Shown in pieces: positions 45,187-54,613 of a stretch of 64,000 nt of DNA (positions are counted from its first letter, which is position 1; the number at the start of each line of letters is the position of its first letter). This DNA comes from CALOCY01 sp942491975 (GTDB lineage Bacteria; Bacteroidota; Bacteroidia; Bacteroidales; Prolixibacteraceae): assembly GCA_942491975.1 (NCBI GenBank), contig CALOCY010000004.1, forward strand, positions 2,728,001 to 2,792,000, in the 5' to 3' direction. The notes beneath the pieces are model-generated. The model saw only the letters and a list, made by a program, of their open reading frames with translations. It did no database searches and was not told the DNA's origin. A program made the translations under genes and the position numbers.

Positions 45187-47463
45187 TCATATTTCAAACA
45201 CTACAGGTTCAAATTCCTCTTCACCCGCCTTTTTCAACTGAACACCGGATCTGTTCCATGCCTGTGGCCATCCGCCTGTAATATTATTTAAGAATACTAT
45301 TTTAATGGCATGATATCCTTTTGCCAATGCAACAGATGCATCGTTTCGCGAAAAGCGTTTCACCTCCCCGTCGTTGTCAATCAACAACTTACCGCCAATA
45401 AAAAATTGATCCACATCGGTTGAGAAGAGGTACACCCCGTCTTCAGGAATATTGATGTAACCGGTGAAAATGGCTGCTGAAGGTTTTTGATAATCAAACA
45501 TGCCACTCAGTTCATCCATCGCAACTACCGATGTTTCCCATTGCGTTACATTTTCGAGGTCAGCTACTTTTACAAAATGCCCCATTGTCATTTTCATGTT
45601 TAACCCCCACCCGGTTGTTTCCACATTTTCGGCCTCCGTCAGTTGTTGTTTTTCCACCTTGATAGTACGGACGGCACTCTTTTTACCGGACGGCAATATC
45701 GTGCAGATCTTTACCATCGCATCTTCGGTAAATTTTAGCGGTTGAGAATACACGGCAGCATGTTCCCCCGGTTCCGATCCATCGGTGGTGTAAACCATTT
45801 TCACCCGACGGGTGGTAGTAAATTCAAGGGTTGCAGTATCGGTAAATGCCACGTGATTGGCAGGCCCTTCGGGAAGGGGGATGTGGTAGTTAATGCCGTG
45901 CATGTCAAGGCGCACATATTGGTTATTGATTCTTTTCAAAAAGCTGTCAATATCTTTCTTCTCTTTTGGTGTCCAGTTTACTTCGGCCAGGGCAATAATA
46001 CGCGAATAGGCCCGGTATTCGCAAATCTCCGGCGTGTACATGTATTCTGACCACACATTGCCCTGTGTCCCCAGCACATGGTGGTGCTTCCCTTCTTCCA
46101 GGCCAGCAGGCACAGGCTCATATTCATACGATTCCTGAAGCGTTGTGTATCCTCCAATGGCTGTCGGCTCAACCTTGCTGCTTCCCTGGTAGTGATCGAG
46201 GTACACCCAGTTCCCGGGGGTCATCACCACATCATGCCCCTGTCCGGCTGCTTCAATGCCCCCTTGTTCACCCCGCCACGACATTACGGTTGCCGAGGGT
46301 GCCAGGCCCCCCTCCAAAATTTCGTCCCAGCCAACCATCTTTTTACCACGGGCAATCAACATTTTCTCTACCCGTTTTACGAAATAGCTTTGCAGCTCAT
46401 GCTCATCTTTCAATCCCTCTTTTCGGATGCGACGCTGGCAATCAGGACATTTTTCCCACCTTTTCTTGGGGCATTCGTCACCGCCAATATGAAAATATTC
46501 ATACGGAAAAAGCTGTGTCACTTCATCAATAATATCCTCAAGAAATTGAAATGTTCCATCTTTCCCTGCACAGTACACATCGGCCTCAACACCCCAAATG
46601 TTTCTCACCCTGAACGGGCCACCGGTGCATGAATATTCCGGGTAAGCCGTTAAGGCCGCCAACGCATGGCCGGGAAGCTCTATTTCGGGAACTATATTGA
46701 TGTAGCGCTCCCGGGCATATTGTACAACCTCTTTGATTTGTTCCTGCGTGTAAAAGCCGCCATATTCATAGCCTTCCCCTTCCATTCGTTTCGATCCGAT
46801 TTCAGTGAGTTTCGGATATTTTTTGATCTCTATCCGCCAACCCTGGTCTTCGGTAAGGTGCCAGTGAAACGTATTAATTTTGTACATGGCCAGTACATCG
46901 AGCTGTTTTTTGATAAAATCAACCGAAAAGAAGTGGCGGCATACATCCAGATGCATCCCCCTCCATTTAAAACGTGGTTCATCCCTGATTTCAACACAGG
47001 GGATTGTCCAATTTACATTTGTAACCAATTGGGGACTTTCAATTTCGGCCGGAAGCAGTTGAAGCAGGGTTTGTATGCCGTAAAATATGCCCCTGTCGGT
47101 GGTGCCCTTTACTGTTGCCCCTTCAGGCGTTACCTGTAAACAATACCCTTCTTCCCCCATGCCACACGTCGGATCTGTTTCGGCAGCAATGTAGTTTATT
47201 GCCGGTTTTTCATGTGCTATTGCTAACTCAAATCCGGCAGCCCGCTTAAATTTCATGTTTGTCAACTCAGCGATACCATGAAATTGTACTGCATCAGGAA
47301 TTACAAACAGGGTTGAGTTGTTGATGGTGAAAACCCCCTCTTTCTTTACCAGTTCATTGGGTTGGGGGACAATATTGATTCCCTTGTTGTACGGTTTTAC
47401 CTCTTTTTTTGCGGTACATCCGAGCAGTAGTGCCAGCACTACCAGTACAATTCCTGTTTTCAT
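45187..47463 (-). CDS. GH20 beta-N-acetylhexosaminidase lipoprotein
   Basis: A 758-residue lipoprotein (lipobox ending at Cys16, LLLGC). It has a GH20b N-domain, the catalytic TIM barrel with HWHLTEDQGWR and HIGGDECP (acid pair Asp329-Glu330), a chitobiase-type C-terminal domain (VYTTDGSEP) and a final PA14-like module (GVYLFSTDVDQFFIG). It releases terminal GlcNAc/GalNAc from glycans or chitin fragments at the cell envelope. The frame is open 58 codons further upstream, but those codons lack the features of a start region and ATG 47463 opens a perfect lipoprotein signal. Confidence 0.93.
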   Translation of the reverse strand: MKTGIVLVVLALLLGCTAKKEVKPYNKGINIVPQPNELVKKEGVFTINNSTLFVIPDAVQFHGIAELTNMKFKRAAGFELAIAHEKPAINYIAAETDPTCGMGEEGYCLQVTPEGATVKGTTDRGIFYGIQTLLQLLPAEIESPQLVTNVNWTIPCVEIRDEPRFKWRGMHLDVCRHFFSVDFIKKQLDVLAMYKINTFHWHLTEDQGWRIEIKKYPKLTEIGSKRMEGEGYEYGGFYTQEQIKEVVQYARERYINIVPEIELPGHALAALTAYPEYSCTGGPFRVRNIWGVEADVYCAGKDGTFQFLEDIIDEVTQLFPYEYFHIGGDECPKKRWEKCPDCQRRIRKEGLKDEHELQSYFVKRVEKMLIARGKKMVGWDEILEGGLAPSATVMSWRGEQGGIEAAGQGHDVVMTPGNWVYLDHYQGSSKVEPTAIGGYTTLQESYEYEPVPAGLEEGKHHHVLGTQGNVWSEYMYTPEICEYRAYSRIIALAEVNWTPKEKKDIDSFLKRINNQYVRLDMHGINYHIPLPEGPANHVAFTDTATLEFTTTRRVKMVYTTDGSEPGEHAAVYSQPLKFTEDAMVKICTILPSGKKSAVRTIKVEKQQLTEAENVETTGWGLNMKMTMGHFVKVADLENVTQWETSVVAMDELSGMFDYQKPSAAIFTGYINIPEDGVYLFSTDVDQFFIGGKLLIDNDGEVKRFSRNDASVALAKGYHAIKIVFLNNITGGWPQAWNRSGVQLKKAGEEEFEPVVFEI

Positions 47464-47861
47464 TGGCTTTAGGTTTAACGGTTTAGTATCTTCAAATCTA
47501 GTAAAATCATTCCATATTTTTCGGGAAAGAGCACAAAAAAGCTGATGTAACAACACACAACTCTTTTGCAAAGTATAAGACCAAAGCAACAAATACCGAT
47601 TATAAATTACACTTTTGCACCCCTGTTTTGTAAACAAACACCTCCAAACGTGCTCATTATAAGGACATTATGAGCATGTGCTATATTAGCAGCTGATATA
47701 CAGGAACTTATAGTGTGTTGATTTACAGTTTTACCCCCTAAAATTGTAATTTATGCATATAAAAGGCCAAAAATGAATAACCCCGGAGCCTTACTCCGGG
47801 GTATCAATATTTCATTACCGCAAAAACACGGTAAACGTAGATCATGGGAATAAAGAGACCG
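47464..47861. other. Intergenic region with one REP-like hairpin
   Basis: These 398 nt between the dipeptidase and hexosaminidase genes contain the hairpin at 47780-47802 and otherwise no gene, promoter match or repeat that I can support. Confidence 0.4.
47780..47802. repeat. REP-like GC-rich hairpin
   Basis: A 9-bp stem ACCCCGGAG..CTCCGGGGT is followed by AT. It resembles the CCCCGG..CCGGGGTAT hairpin inside the REPIN-like element at 25682. It may also end the transcript of the C69 dipeptidase gene. Confidence 0.55.
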
Positions 47862-49493
47862 TTAAATACCCTGCTTATTGTTCGTATATTTTGTAATCAA
47901 CGTGATACGTAAATCCTGAAACATTTTATGTGATTGCTTCATGCGTTGAATAGTCAATTCCGTAAGGTATTTTTTTCCTTTCTTGGGGTTTTTCTTCAAC
48001 AATTCTATGGCTGTTTCGTCCACCTCAGCTTGTGCATCGAAAAATCCTTTCTCAAACGGGTCACGCACGGCGTGCAGCTCTTTTACCGCATCCTGCCAAC
48101 GCAGGTACAACAGGTTGTCAACAAAATCGACACACCAGCGCATAGAGTTTTCATCGTATGTTTTTTTGCTGTAACGTTTGTAGCATTCAGCCACATCGGT
48201 CACCCCCGCATACACGGGTACATAAGCCGAAGTGTAGGCATTGTCAACGTAGAAGTAGTAGATCCCTCCTACTTCATCGGGCAACCAGCTGCGCAGCTGT
48301 GCAATCATGCCGTATTCACCACGTGCCCGTGCTACATTTCTCCGGCTGTTGATTTTTAGCAGTTTCCGGGTCTCTTTGTGCGGGAAAGGCGTGGCAAACG
48401 GACTTTTTACCAGTTCCCCCTTTTCATTGGGGTAATACCATACCGGTGCATTCTCCTTGTCGTAAATAGTCCCGGTAAATGTAGAGCGCTGAAAAGCCAT
48501 CACATCCTGTACCGCCATTTTTTTATTCGGTTTTACCGAGAACGGGTAGACGGATAACGGCTCTACAAACTGCATGTACTGGTCTTCCCCTTTAAACGGG
48601 TCTTCGCTCCGGCGTTCAGGCAAACCCGGTAATCCGGGCGCATACGTGGCATAAAAAAGCCAGAAACGGCTCGTGGCATATTCACGCGGTACCGGACTGT
48701 AAATGTCCTGCCAGATAAACGGTTGCCCGCTGTTGGGATCGTACCATCCCTTATCAATGGCAAATTGTTTGTAGTTTTTCGAAGCCCTGAAGTTTTCACG
48801 GTCATCACTATTGATCTCTTTGATGATGCTGTGGTTGGGTACCATGGTTACATGATCGTCGGGGACACGTTGTGCTGCCCATATTGCACCGGGTTTTCCC
48901 GGCTCCCAATCCGCTCCCACACTGAAAACTTCCAGTATCCACGCTTCATTTTTATCGGCTATGGCCAGGCATTCCGATTCGGGACCGCATGATGGAAGAA
49001 AACCGTATTCATCAATCAGCGAAGTGATCAACTCCAATGCTCCACGTGCTGTTTTACAGCGTTGCAGGGCAAATATTTGTGCCTGCTCAATGGTCATGAT
49101 CTGTTTCCCGCTCTCCCGGTCAACCTGCAGCTCGGGACGCTGGCACATGGTGCTTTCACCAATAGCCAGCTGGTATTGGTTGATGTGGGAATAGGCCGAA
49201 TGAAAATAGGTGTAAGTCTCTTCAACCTGTGGAATGTAACCCAGTATTTCACCCAGGCTATCGAGCGGGTTCTCCGTGTCCTGAATGCCGTAATAGACCG
49301 GTGCCATCGCCCCTTCAGGGAATTTTTGTCCGTGAATAACCCGTAACCGGCAATCTGCACCGGCATCGGTATGCGATACAATGACAGAGCCGTCAGCCGT
49401 TGCCTTTTTACCGGCTACGATGATGGTGCACGGGTAAGCCTGCTGAACTAAAAATAAGGCAAATACAATAAGTAATATTTTTGCGTGTTTCAT
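47862..49493 (-). CDS. C69-family dipeptidase, secreted
   Basis: A 543-residue Ntn-hydrolase-type dipeptidase. The signal peptide (about 1-21) ends directly before Cys22, which begins CTIIVAGKKATADGS, so cleavage would expose the catalytic N-terminal cysteine. Further family marks are SHTDAGADCRLRV and MCQRPELQVD. C69 enzymes release amino acids from dipeptides and have broad specificity. The start at ATG 49493 is preferred over an upstream frame without a signal sequence. It is the last gene of the peptide/hydroxyproline cluster, 116 nt after the 3-hydroxyproline dehydratase gene. Confidence 0.88.
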   Translation of the reverse strand: MKHAKILLIVFALFLVQQAYPCTIIVAGKKATADGSVIVSHTDAGADCRLRVIHGQKFPEGAMAPVYYGIQDTENPLDSLGEILGYIPQVEETYTYFHSAYSHINQYQLAIGESTMCQRPELQVDRESGKQIMTIEQAQIFALQRCKTARGALELITSLIDEYGFLPSCGPESECLAIADKNEAWILEVFSVGADWEPGKPGAIWAAQRVPDDHVTMVPNHSIIKEINSDDRENFRASKNYKQFAIDKGWYDPNSGQPFIWQDIYSPVPREYATSRFWLFYATYAPGLPGLPERRSEDPFKGEDQYMQFVEPLSVYPFSVKPNKKMAVQDVMAFQRSTFTGTIYDKENAPVWYYPNEKGELVKSPFATPFPHKETRKLLKINSRRNVARARGEYGMIAQLRSWLPDEVGGIYYFYVDNAYTSAYVPVYAGVTDVAECYKRYSKKTYDENSMRWCVDFVDNLLYLRWQDAVKELHAVRDPFEKGFFDAQAEVDETAIELLKKNPKKGKKYLTELTIQRMKQSHKMFQDLRITLITKYTNNKQGI

Positions 49494-49609
49494 AATTGAA
49501 ATTTTAAATGTATGCTTTGTTAAACAGATTTGAAGCAGCTCAAAATACAAAACAATTCATAAAAATGAAATGACCATCCTTCTAAAAGATTGAGCAATTC
49601 CCTTCATTT

Positions 49610-50656
49610 TTACCTGAATATGAACCCTTTTTGCAACGGGTCGTCCGGGTCAAAATAAAAGCGGTTTTGCCCGGTGATGGATGCGGTTCCCGAGACTTCC
49701 GGGATGACAGCGTTATGCGGGCCATACATAACCGTGTTTACAATGCGTACTTCCATCAACGTATCCAGAATGCTTTCAATGGTTATGGTTTCACCCGGCT
49801 TCAACCCGCCTTTCAGGTGGTGTATGGCTGCCCTTGCACTCACTCCCGAACCGGTTGGCGAACGGTCAACTTCCCCCTCGGCAAAGATGCATACGTTACG
49901 ACTGTGATGTTTGGGGTTTTTCGCTTTTCCGGTAAATATTGTCCCGTACAAAAAGCTAAGGTCTTCTTCAAACGGGTGTTTAATTTCAAATTGATCCATC
50001 ACTGCATACTTGATGCGCCTTCCCCAATCGATAAGCTGGTTGTTATCTTCAGCCCCGAGACCAATCCCTATTGATCCGGCATCGACAAAAGCATAGAATG
50101 CCCCGCCATAAGCCACATCAAATGTTACCGTCCCGATATCCGGCACCTCAACCTGCTGATCAGTCATCAGCACAAATGAAGGTACGTTTTCAAAGGAGAC
50201 TTTTTTCACCTTTCCGTTTTCCATTACGGCTTTTGCAGTTATCCTTCCCGGTGGTGCATCAATGCGGATGAACGGGTCATCTTCACTTTTCTGCAACAAC
50301 CCTGTGTCAAGCATTAAGGTAACCAATGCAATCATGGCATGACCACACATGGTGCTGTACCCTTCGTTGTGCAGAAAAAATGTCCCAAAATCACCGTCAG
50401 GGGTTACCGGATCGATGATTACTGCCCCGTACATGTCGGCGTGCCCGCGGGGTTCCCACATCAGGCCGGTACGGATATGATCATAATTATTCCTGAAATA
50501 CTTTCGTTTTTCGAGTATGGTATCCCCTTTAATTTCGGGCAACCCGCCTGTAATTACACGCAACGGCTCCCCCCCGGAATGGAGGTCAATGGTTTTAATC
50601 ACCTGCCAGTGAGCAGGAGGCTGCCAGTTCCAGTTGTTAAATAGTTTGGTATTCAT
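49610..50656 (-). CDS. Trans-3-hydroxy-L-proline dehydratase (proline racemase family, Cys/Thr type)
   Basis: A 348-residue cofactor-free enzyme of the proline racemase superfamily. The first active-site residue is Cys104 in STMCGHAMIAL. The second, which is Cys in racemases and 4-epimerases (DRSPCGTG), is Thr268 here (DRSPTGSG). The Cys/Thr pair is the known mark of trans-3-hydroxy-L-proline dehydratase, which yields pyrroline-2-carboxylate. The call therefore rests on established subfamily logic. It lies 65 nt after the Xaa-Pro aminopeptidase gene and within the hydroxyproline cluster, which supports the role. Confidence 0.87.
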   Translation of the reverse strand: MNTKLFNNWNWQPPAHWQVIKTIDLHSGGEPLRVITGGLPEIKGDTILEKRKYFRNNYDHIRTGLMWEPRGHADMYGAVIIDPVTPDGDFGTFFLHNEGYSTMCGHAMIALVTLMLDTGLLQKSEDDPFIRIDAPPGRITAKAVMENGKVKKVSFENVPSFVLMTDQQVEVPDIGTVTFDVAYGGAFYAFVDAGSIGIGLGAEDNNQLIDWGRRIKYAVMDQFEIKHPFEEDLSFLYGTIFTGKAKNPKHHSRNVCIFAEGEVDRSPTGSGVSARAAIHHLKGGLKPGETITIESILDTLMEVRIVNTVMYGPHNAVIPEVSGTASITGQNRFYFDPDDPLQKGFIFR

Positions 50657-50721
50657 TTATTTCATGAATATTTATTATTCTGGTTTTATCCCTCCAAACT
50701 TCCCCCCATGATCTTACATGA

Positions 50722-52104
50722 TTATTCCCTCATTGCTTCCACTTCTGCAATGGTTTTGGGTTTTGGTTTGCCCAGTATTTTAATCCCGTCTTCGGTAATC
50801 AATACATCCTCCTCATTGCGTATGCCCCCAAAATCTTTGTACTGCTCCAATTTATCGTAATTCAGGAATCGGGTATGGCGCCTTTCGCTTCTCCACAGGT
50901 CAATGAGTTCCGGAATAAAGTAGATGCCCGGCTCAATGGTCAGCACAAATCCCGGTTTTAAGGGTTTGCCCAACCGCAATGATTTAAGCCCGAATTGAGT
51001 GCTTTTGGGTTCGCCGTCATAGCCAACCCACACTTCACCCAAATCTTCCATGTCGTGTACATCAAGTCCTATCATGTGGCCGGTACCGCAAGGCATAAAC
51101 ATGGCATGCGCCCCTGCTGCCAATGCCTCTTCGGTGTCGCCTTTGGCAAAGCCCATTGCTTTCATCCCTTCAAAAATGGCACGGCAGGCCGCAAAATGCA
51201 CCTCTCTATTGGGTACCCCGGGTTTTAACATGGCTATGGCTGCTTCATGAGCTTCCAGTGCAATGTTGTAAATCTCTTTTTGCCGTTCGGTAAATTTCCT
51301 GTCCACCGGAAATGTACTCGACAGGTCACCGGCATAACAAAGCTCCGTTTCAGCCCCGCAATCAAGCAGGAACAGGTCACCATTTTTCAGGGTGTTTCCG
51401 TGATAATGATTGTGCAACGTTTGCCCGTTAATGGTCGCAATGACCGGAAAAGAGAGGTTTCCGCCGACAGCCACGGCAATCTCCTGTACCCGTGCAGCTA
51501 CTTCCGACTCTTTCATCCCCGGGCGTACCATTTTCATGGCTGCCACATGCATGTCAACCGATGTGTTGACAGCCTTATCAATCTCGGCAATTTCTGCTGC
51601 AGACTTGATTTCACGCTGTGCGATAACGGCTTTTACCAGCTCCAACGACGCCTCTCCCCCACATTTGTCGGGATGTATGCCCAACATATTGAACAGCTTG
51701 ATTTTATTCTCAGGACGGTAGGGGGGCAAAAAATGTATTTTACGCCCTTTTTTTCGGGCTTCATCCAGGTAGTTTTGCAGTTGTTCCATTGGACAGATAT
51801 CCGATAACCCATACTTTTCAGCACGTTGTTCCAATGTCGGCTGGGTACCTGTCCACACGATCATGTCAATGCCCAGGTTGTCGCCAAACAGGATTTCACG
51901 CCCTTCGTCCACATCAATAATCCCTGCCAGCGAAGGATAATCCATTCCCATAAAATAGAGGAAGGTGCTGTCCTGCCGGTAATGGTATACATTATCAGCA
52001 TAATTCATCGAACTCTCTTCGTTTCCCGGCAACAGGATCACACCTGATTCAACCGTCTCTTTTAATTTTTTTCTGCGCTTAATATACGTTTCCGTGGTAA
52101 ACAT
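50722..52104 (-). CDS. pepP: Xaa-Pro aminopeptidase (M24B, aminopeptidase P)
   Basis: A 460-residue pita-bread-fold metallopeptidase. Metal ligands are visible as Asp248 (LLDCGAE), Asp260 (YAGDLSS), His343 (GTGHMIGLDVHD), Glu391 (LTIEPGIYF) and Glu431/432 (IRNEEDVLIT). It removes the N-terminal residue from peptides with proline in second position and is predicted cytoplasmic, as no signal peptide is present. Its place between the DPP IV-type gene and the 3-hydroxyproline dehydratase gene suggests use of proline-rich peptides. Confidence 0.92.
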   Translation of the reverse strand: MFTTETYIKRRKKLKETVESGVILLPGNEESSMNYADNVYHYRQDSTFLYFMGMDYPSLAGIIDVDEGREILFGDNLGIDMIVWTGTQPTLEQRAEKYGLSDICPMEQLQNYLDEARKKGRKIHFLPPYRPENKIKLFNMLGIHPDKCGGEASLELVKAVIAQREIKSAAEIAEIDKAVNTSVDMHVAAMKMVRPGMKESEVAARVQEIAVAVGGNLSFPVIATINGQTLHNHYHGNTLKNGDLFLLDCGAETELCYAGDLSSTFPVDRKFTERQKEIYNIALEAHEAAIAMLKPGVPNREVHFAACRAIFEGMKAMGFAKGDTEEALAAGAHAMFMPCGTGHMIGLDVHDMEDLGEVWVGYDGEPKSTQFGLKSLRLGKPLKPGFVLTIEPGIYFIPELIDLWRSERRHTRFLNYDKLEQYKDFGGIRNEEDVLITEDGIKILGKPKPKTIAEVEAMRE

Positions 52105-52315
52105 ATTGATCTGTTTTTTGATGTTTTAATTTTTCGTGTAATTCAAAATAATTGATTTTTGATTGATGAATTCATGTAAATGAGTGCAAAGTGAATTGAT
52201 TGTTTGCTGTTTACTGTTGTTTTTCTCAACACCTCAACGAATCAACACCTCAACAGTTTTTTAATTGTTTGTTCATTGTCCATAAACTTCTTCGCTACTC
52301 ATTCATTTCAATAAT
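52105..52315. other. Gap between the S9 peptidase and pepP
   Basis: This AT-rich 211-nt gap contains the 13-nt direct repeat TCAACACCTCAAC at 52226-52238 and 52242-52254. No promoter match or terminator is clear, so whether pepP is transcribed separately from the upstream genes is undecided. Confidence 0.35.
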
Positions 52316-54613
52316 TCAGTTAATCTTATATGATTTGGGCGGCTTTACCCCCATTAAATACTCTACAAAATAGTCCCACCGTTTACGGATAAAGTATTTG
52401 TTGTCGTACAAACCGTGATCATGGTTCGGGATGATCACCAGATCAACATCTTTGTTGTGCTGCACCAGTTCGGCAGCAAACCGGTAAGTCGATGCCGGGT
52501 TTACATTGTTGTCCATATCGCCGGTGACCAGCAATAGCTTACCTTCCATATTTTTTGCCAGGGTAAGGTTCGATTGTGCGTTGTAGTGTTCGCCCGGCAG
52601 GCCCATGTACTGCTCCGGCCACCATGCTTTAGCCATCCCGTGATCGTGGTTCCCTGCCGAAGAAACTGCCACTTTATAAAAATCGCCGTGGGTCAGCAGG
52701 GCATGTGCTGCGTCATAGCCCCCGGCTGAATGTCCGTAGATCCCCACACGGGTAGTATCCATAAACGGATATTTTTCAGCCAGCTGTTTTATCCCTGCAA
52801 TATGATCAGGTGCCCCAATATCGCCCAAATTACGGTACGATACATCGTGGAAGGCTTTTGAACGCATGGCAGTACCCATGCCGTCAATGGTAATCACAAT
52901 AAAGCCCAGCTCCGCCAGCGGCTGATCGGCATTGCGGTAGCACCGGGCAAACGATTTGGGTGTGCGGACAGCATGCGGACCGGTGTAGGTGGCATCAATC
53001 ACCGGGTATTTTTTAAACGCATCAAAGTTCGACGGATAGAAGATGAGTCCGTAAATATCGGTTTTCCCGTCGCGTGCTTTTACCCTGAATGGCTCGGGAT
53101 ATTTCCACCCTTCGGCCAGCAATTTGCTGATGTCGGCCTGTTGAATTTCACGTACCTGTTTTCCATCTTTCATCCTTCGGATCACGGATACAGGTTTAAG
53201 GTCGGCACGTGAGTATGTGTCGGTAAAGTATTTTCCATCCGGCGATACAGAGATATGATGGTCGGCATTTTCAGGGGTTAACAATGTGAGGCCGGAGCCG
53301 TCAACGTTTATTTTATACAAATGTTGATAATAAGGGTCACGGCCTTGCTCTTTTCCACCGGCAATAAACCAGATTTGCTTTCCCTTTTCATCCACATGTT
53401 TAATCTCCCTTACCACATATTCCCCGTTGGTTATCTGATTGATCATCTCCCCGGTTTGTCCGTTGTACAGGTAAAGATGGTTCCAGCCGTCGCGTTCCGA
53501 AGCCCAGATGATCTGTTCCCCTTTGTTTACCATTTCATGAAAAGCCATCTGGTATTCAATCATTGTTTTGGCTTTTTCCGAGATAATATTCTTCACTTTT
53601 CCGGTGGCAGGGTCTGCTTTAAAAAGGTCGATTTGCCGGTAGCCCCGTTTGATATGGACAAAATAAAGCTCTTTGCCGTCATTCAGCCATGTAGGACTCC
53701 ACTGTTCGCAAATGCCTGCTTGAGGTGCAAGGTCTGCTTTTACCTTGTCCTGCTTCTCGACATCAAAAATGTAATAGGCTTTTGTATGTGCGGGTTCCCC
53801 GGGCAACGGACGCTCATACGACCATATTTTTGCCCGCATGCCCTCTTTGGGAAGCGATTGGAGCAGGTAGAGTTTTTCCACCTTGCGCCGGTCGTACTGA
53901 TAGGTTACAAAACGCTTCGAATCGGGCGACCAGGTGATATCGATTTCCGGGTCATATTTTTCACCCACTGATTCATCAACGATGGCATACCACGATAGCG
54001 GGGTAGCAAATTCGTGTTTTTTAACCCCTTCAGTAGTGAGTTTAACAGTATCCCCTCCCTCAGCAGGGGTGAGGTACAGGTTGTAGTTGTGCACAAAAAC
54101 CTTCCATTTTTTGTCCGGCGACACCGATACGTTCTTTTGGTTTTTCCCCTTCTCCTCTTTTTCGATTTTGTATGTTTTCAGGTCACAGGAATAGCGAATG
54201 GTATCGATCCAAAAACAGATCTTTTCACGCTTGTTCTTGAATTCAAACCAGTTGAACGGCAACGAATCGGGTTTCACTTTGGTCTCGGTTTGCCCCGCAA
54301 TAGACAGTGCCAGTTTTTTATGGTCAAACGCAGGGAAAACCGTATTCTTTTCCGCATTCCAAATCAAAAACTGCTCTTTCCCGGAATCGGGTTCTGTACG
54401 GTACCAAAAATCTGAGGTTTCATCAATCCAGTAGGGACGCACATTGAGGTTACGCACCAGTTTGTCTGCGTTAAAATGAAGGAATTTCTCCGCCCGCTGA
54501 TAGTCTTCAAAAGTACCCTGCCCCTTTGAGAGCAAGGGAACTACAATTAAATAACAAAAAGTAAAAATTGATATCGTTTTTCTTATGGATTCTGTTAATT
54601 TAAAATTTTTCAT
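52316..54613 (-). CDS. S9 family (dipeptidyl peptidase IV-like) secreted peptidase
   Basis: A 765-residue protein with a signal peptide (about 1-32). An eight-bladed propeller-like N-domain (40-500) is followed by an alpha/beta hydrolase with the triad Ser629 (YGHSAGGYD), Asp701 (GDMDNNV) and His733 (PNHDHGLYD). Blades contain WSPDSKR and VSPDGKYF. DPP IV enzymes release Xaa-Pro dipeptides. The EE pair that grips the peptide N-terminus in true DPP IV was not identified with certainty, so a related prolyl-type S9 specificity is possible. The start codon overlaps the end of the glycyl-radical gene by 14 nt, so the two are cotranslated. Confidence 0.9.
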   Translation of the reverse strand: MKNFKLTESIRKTISIFTFCYLIVVPLLSKGQGTFEDYQRAEKFLHFNADKLVRNLNVRPYWIDETSDFWYRTEPDSGKEQFLIWNAEKNTVFPAFDHKKLALSIAGQTETKVKPDSLPFNWFEFKNKREKICFWIDTIRYSCDLKTYKIEKEEKGKNQKNVSVSPDKKWKVFVHNYNLYLTPAEGGDTVKLTTEGVKKHEFATPLSWYAIVDESVGEKYDPEIDITWSPDSKRFVTYQYDRRKVEKLYLLQSLPKEGMRAKIWSYERPLPGEPAHTKAYYIFDVEKQDKVKADLAPQAGICEQWSPTWLNDGKELYFVHIKRGYRQIDLFKADPATGKVKNIISEKAKTMIEYQMAFHEMVNKGEQIIWASERDGWNHLYLYNGQTGEMINQITNGEYVVREIKHVDEKGKQIWFIAGGKEQGRDPYYQHLYKINVDGSGLTLLTPENADHHISVSPDGKYFTDTYSRADLKPVSVIRRMKDGKQVREIQQADISKLLAEGWKYPEPFRVKARDGKTDIYGLIFYPSNFDAFKKYPVIDATYTGPHAVRTPKSFARCYRNADQPLAELGFIVITIDGMGTAMRSKAFHDVSYRNLGDIGAPDHIAGIKQLAEKYPFMDTTRVGIYGHSAGGYDAAHALLTHGDFYKVAVSSAGNHDHGMAKAWWPEQYMGLPGEHYNAQSNLTLAKNMEGKLLLVTGDMDNNVNPASTYRFAAELVQHNKDVDLVIIPNHDHGLYDNKYFIRKRWDYFVEYLMGVKPPKSYKIN

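Noticed and set aside
47464..47637. N-terminal extension of the hexosaminidase by 58 codons
   Set aside because: The added residues precede a perfect lipoprotein signal and would bury it.
47862..49493. C69 dipeptidase considered as a lipoprotein because a Cys follows the signal peptide
   Set aside because: AYPC does not fit the lipobox well and the Cys is the catalytic N-terminal residue of the C69 family.
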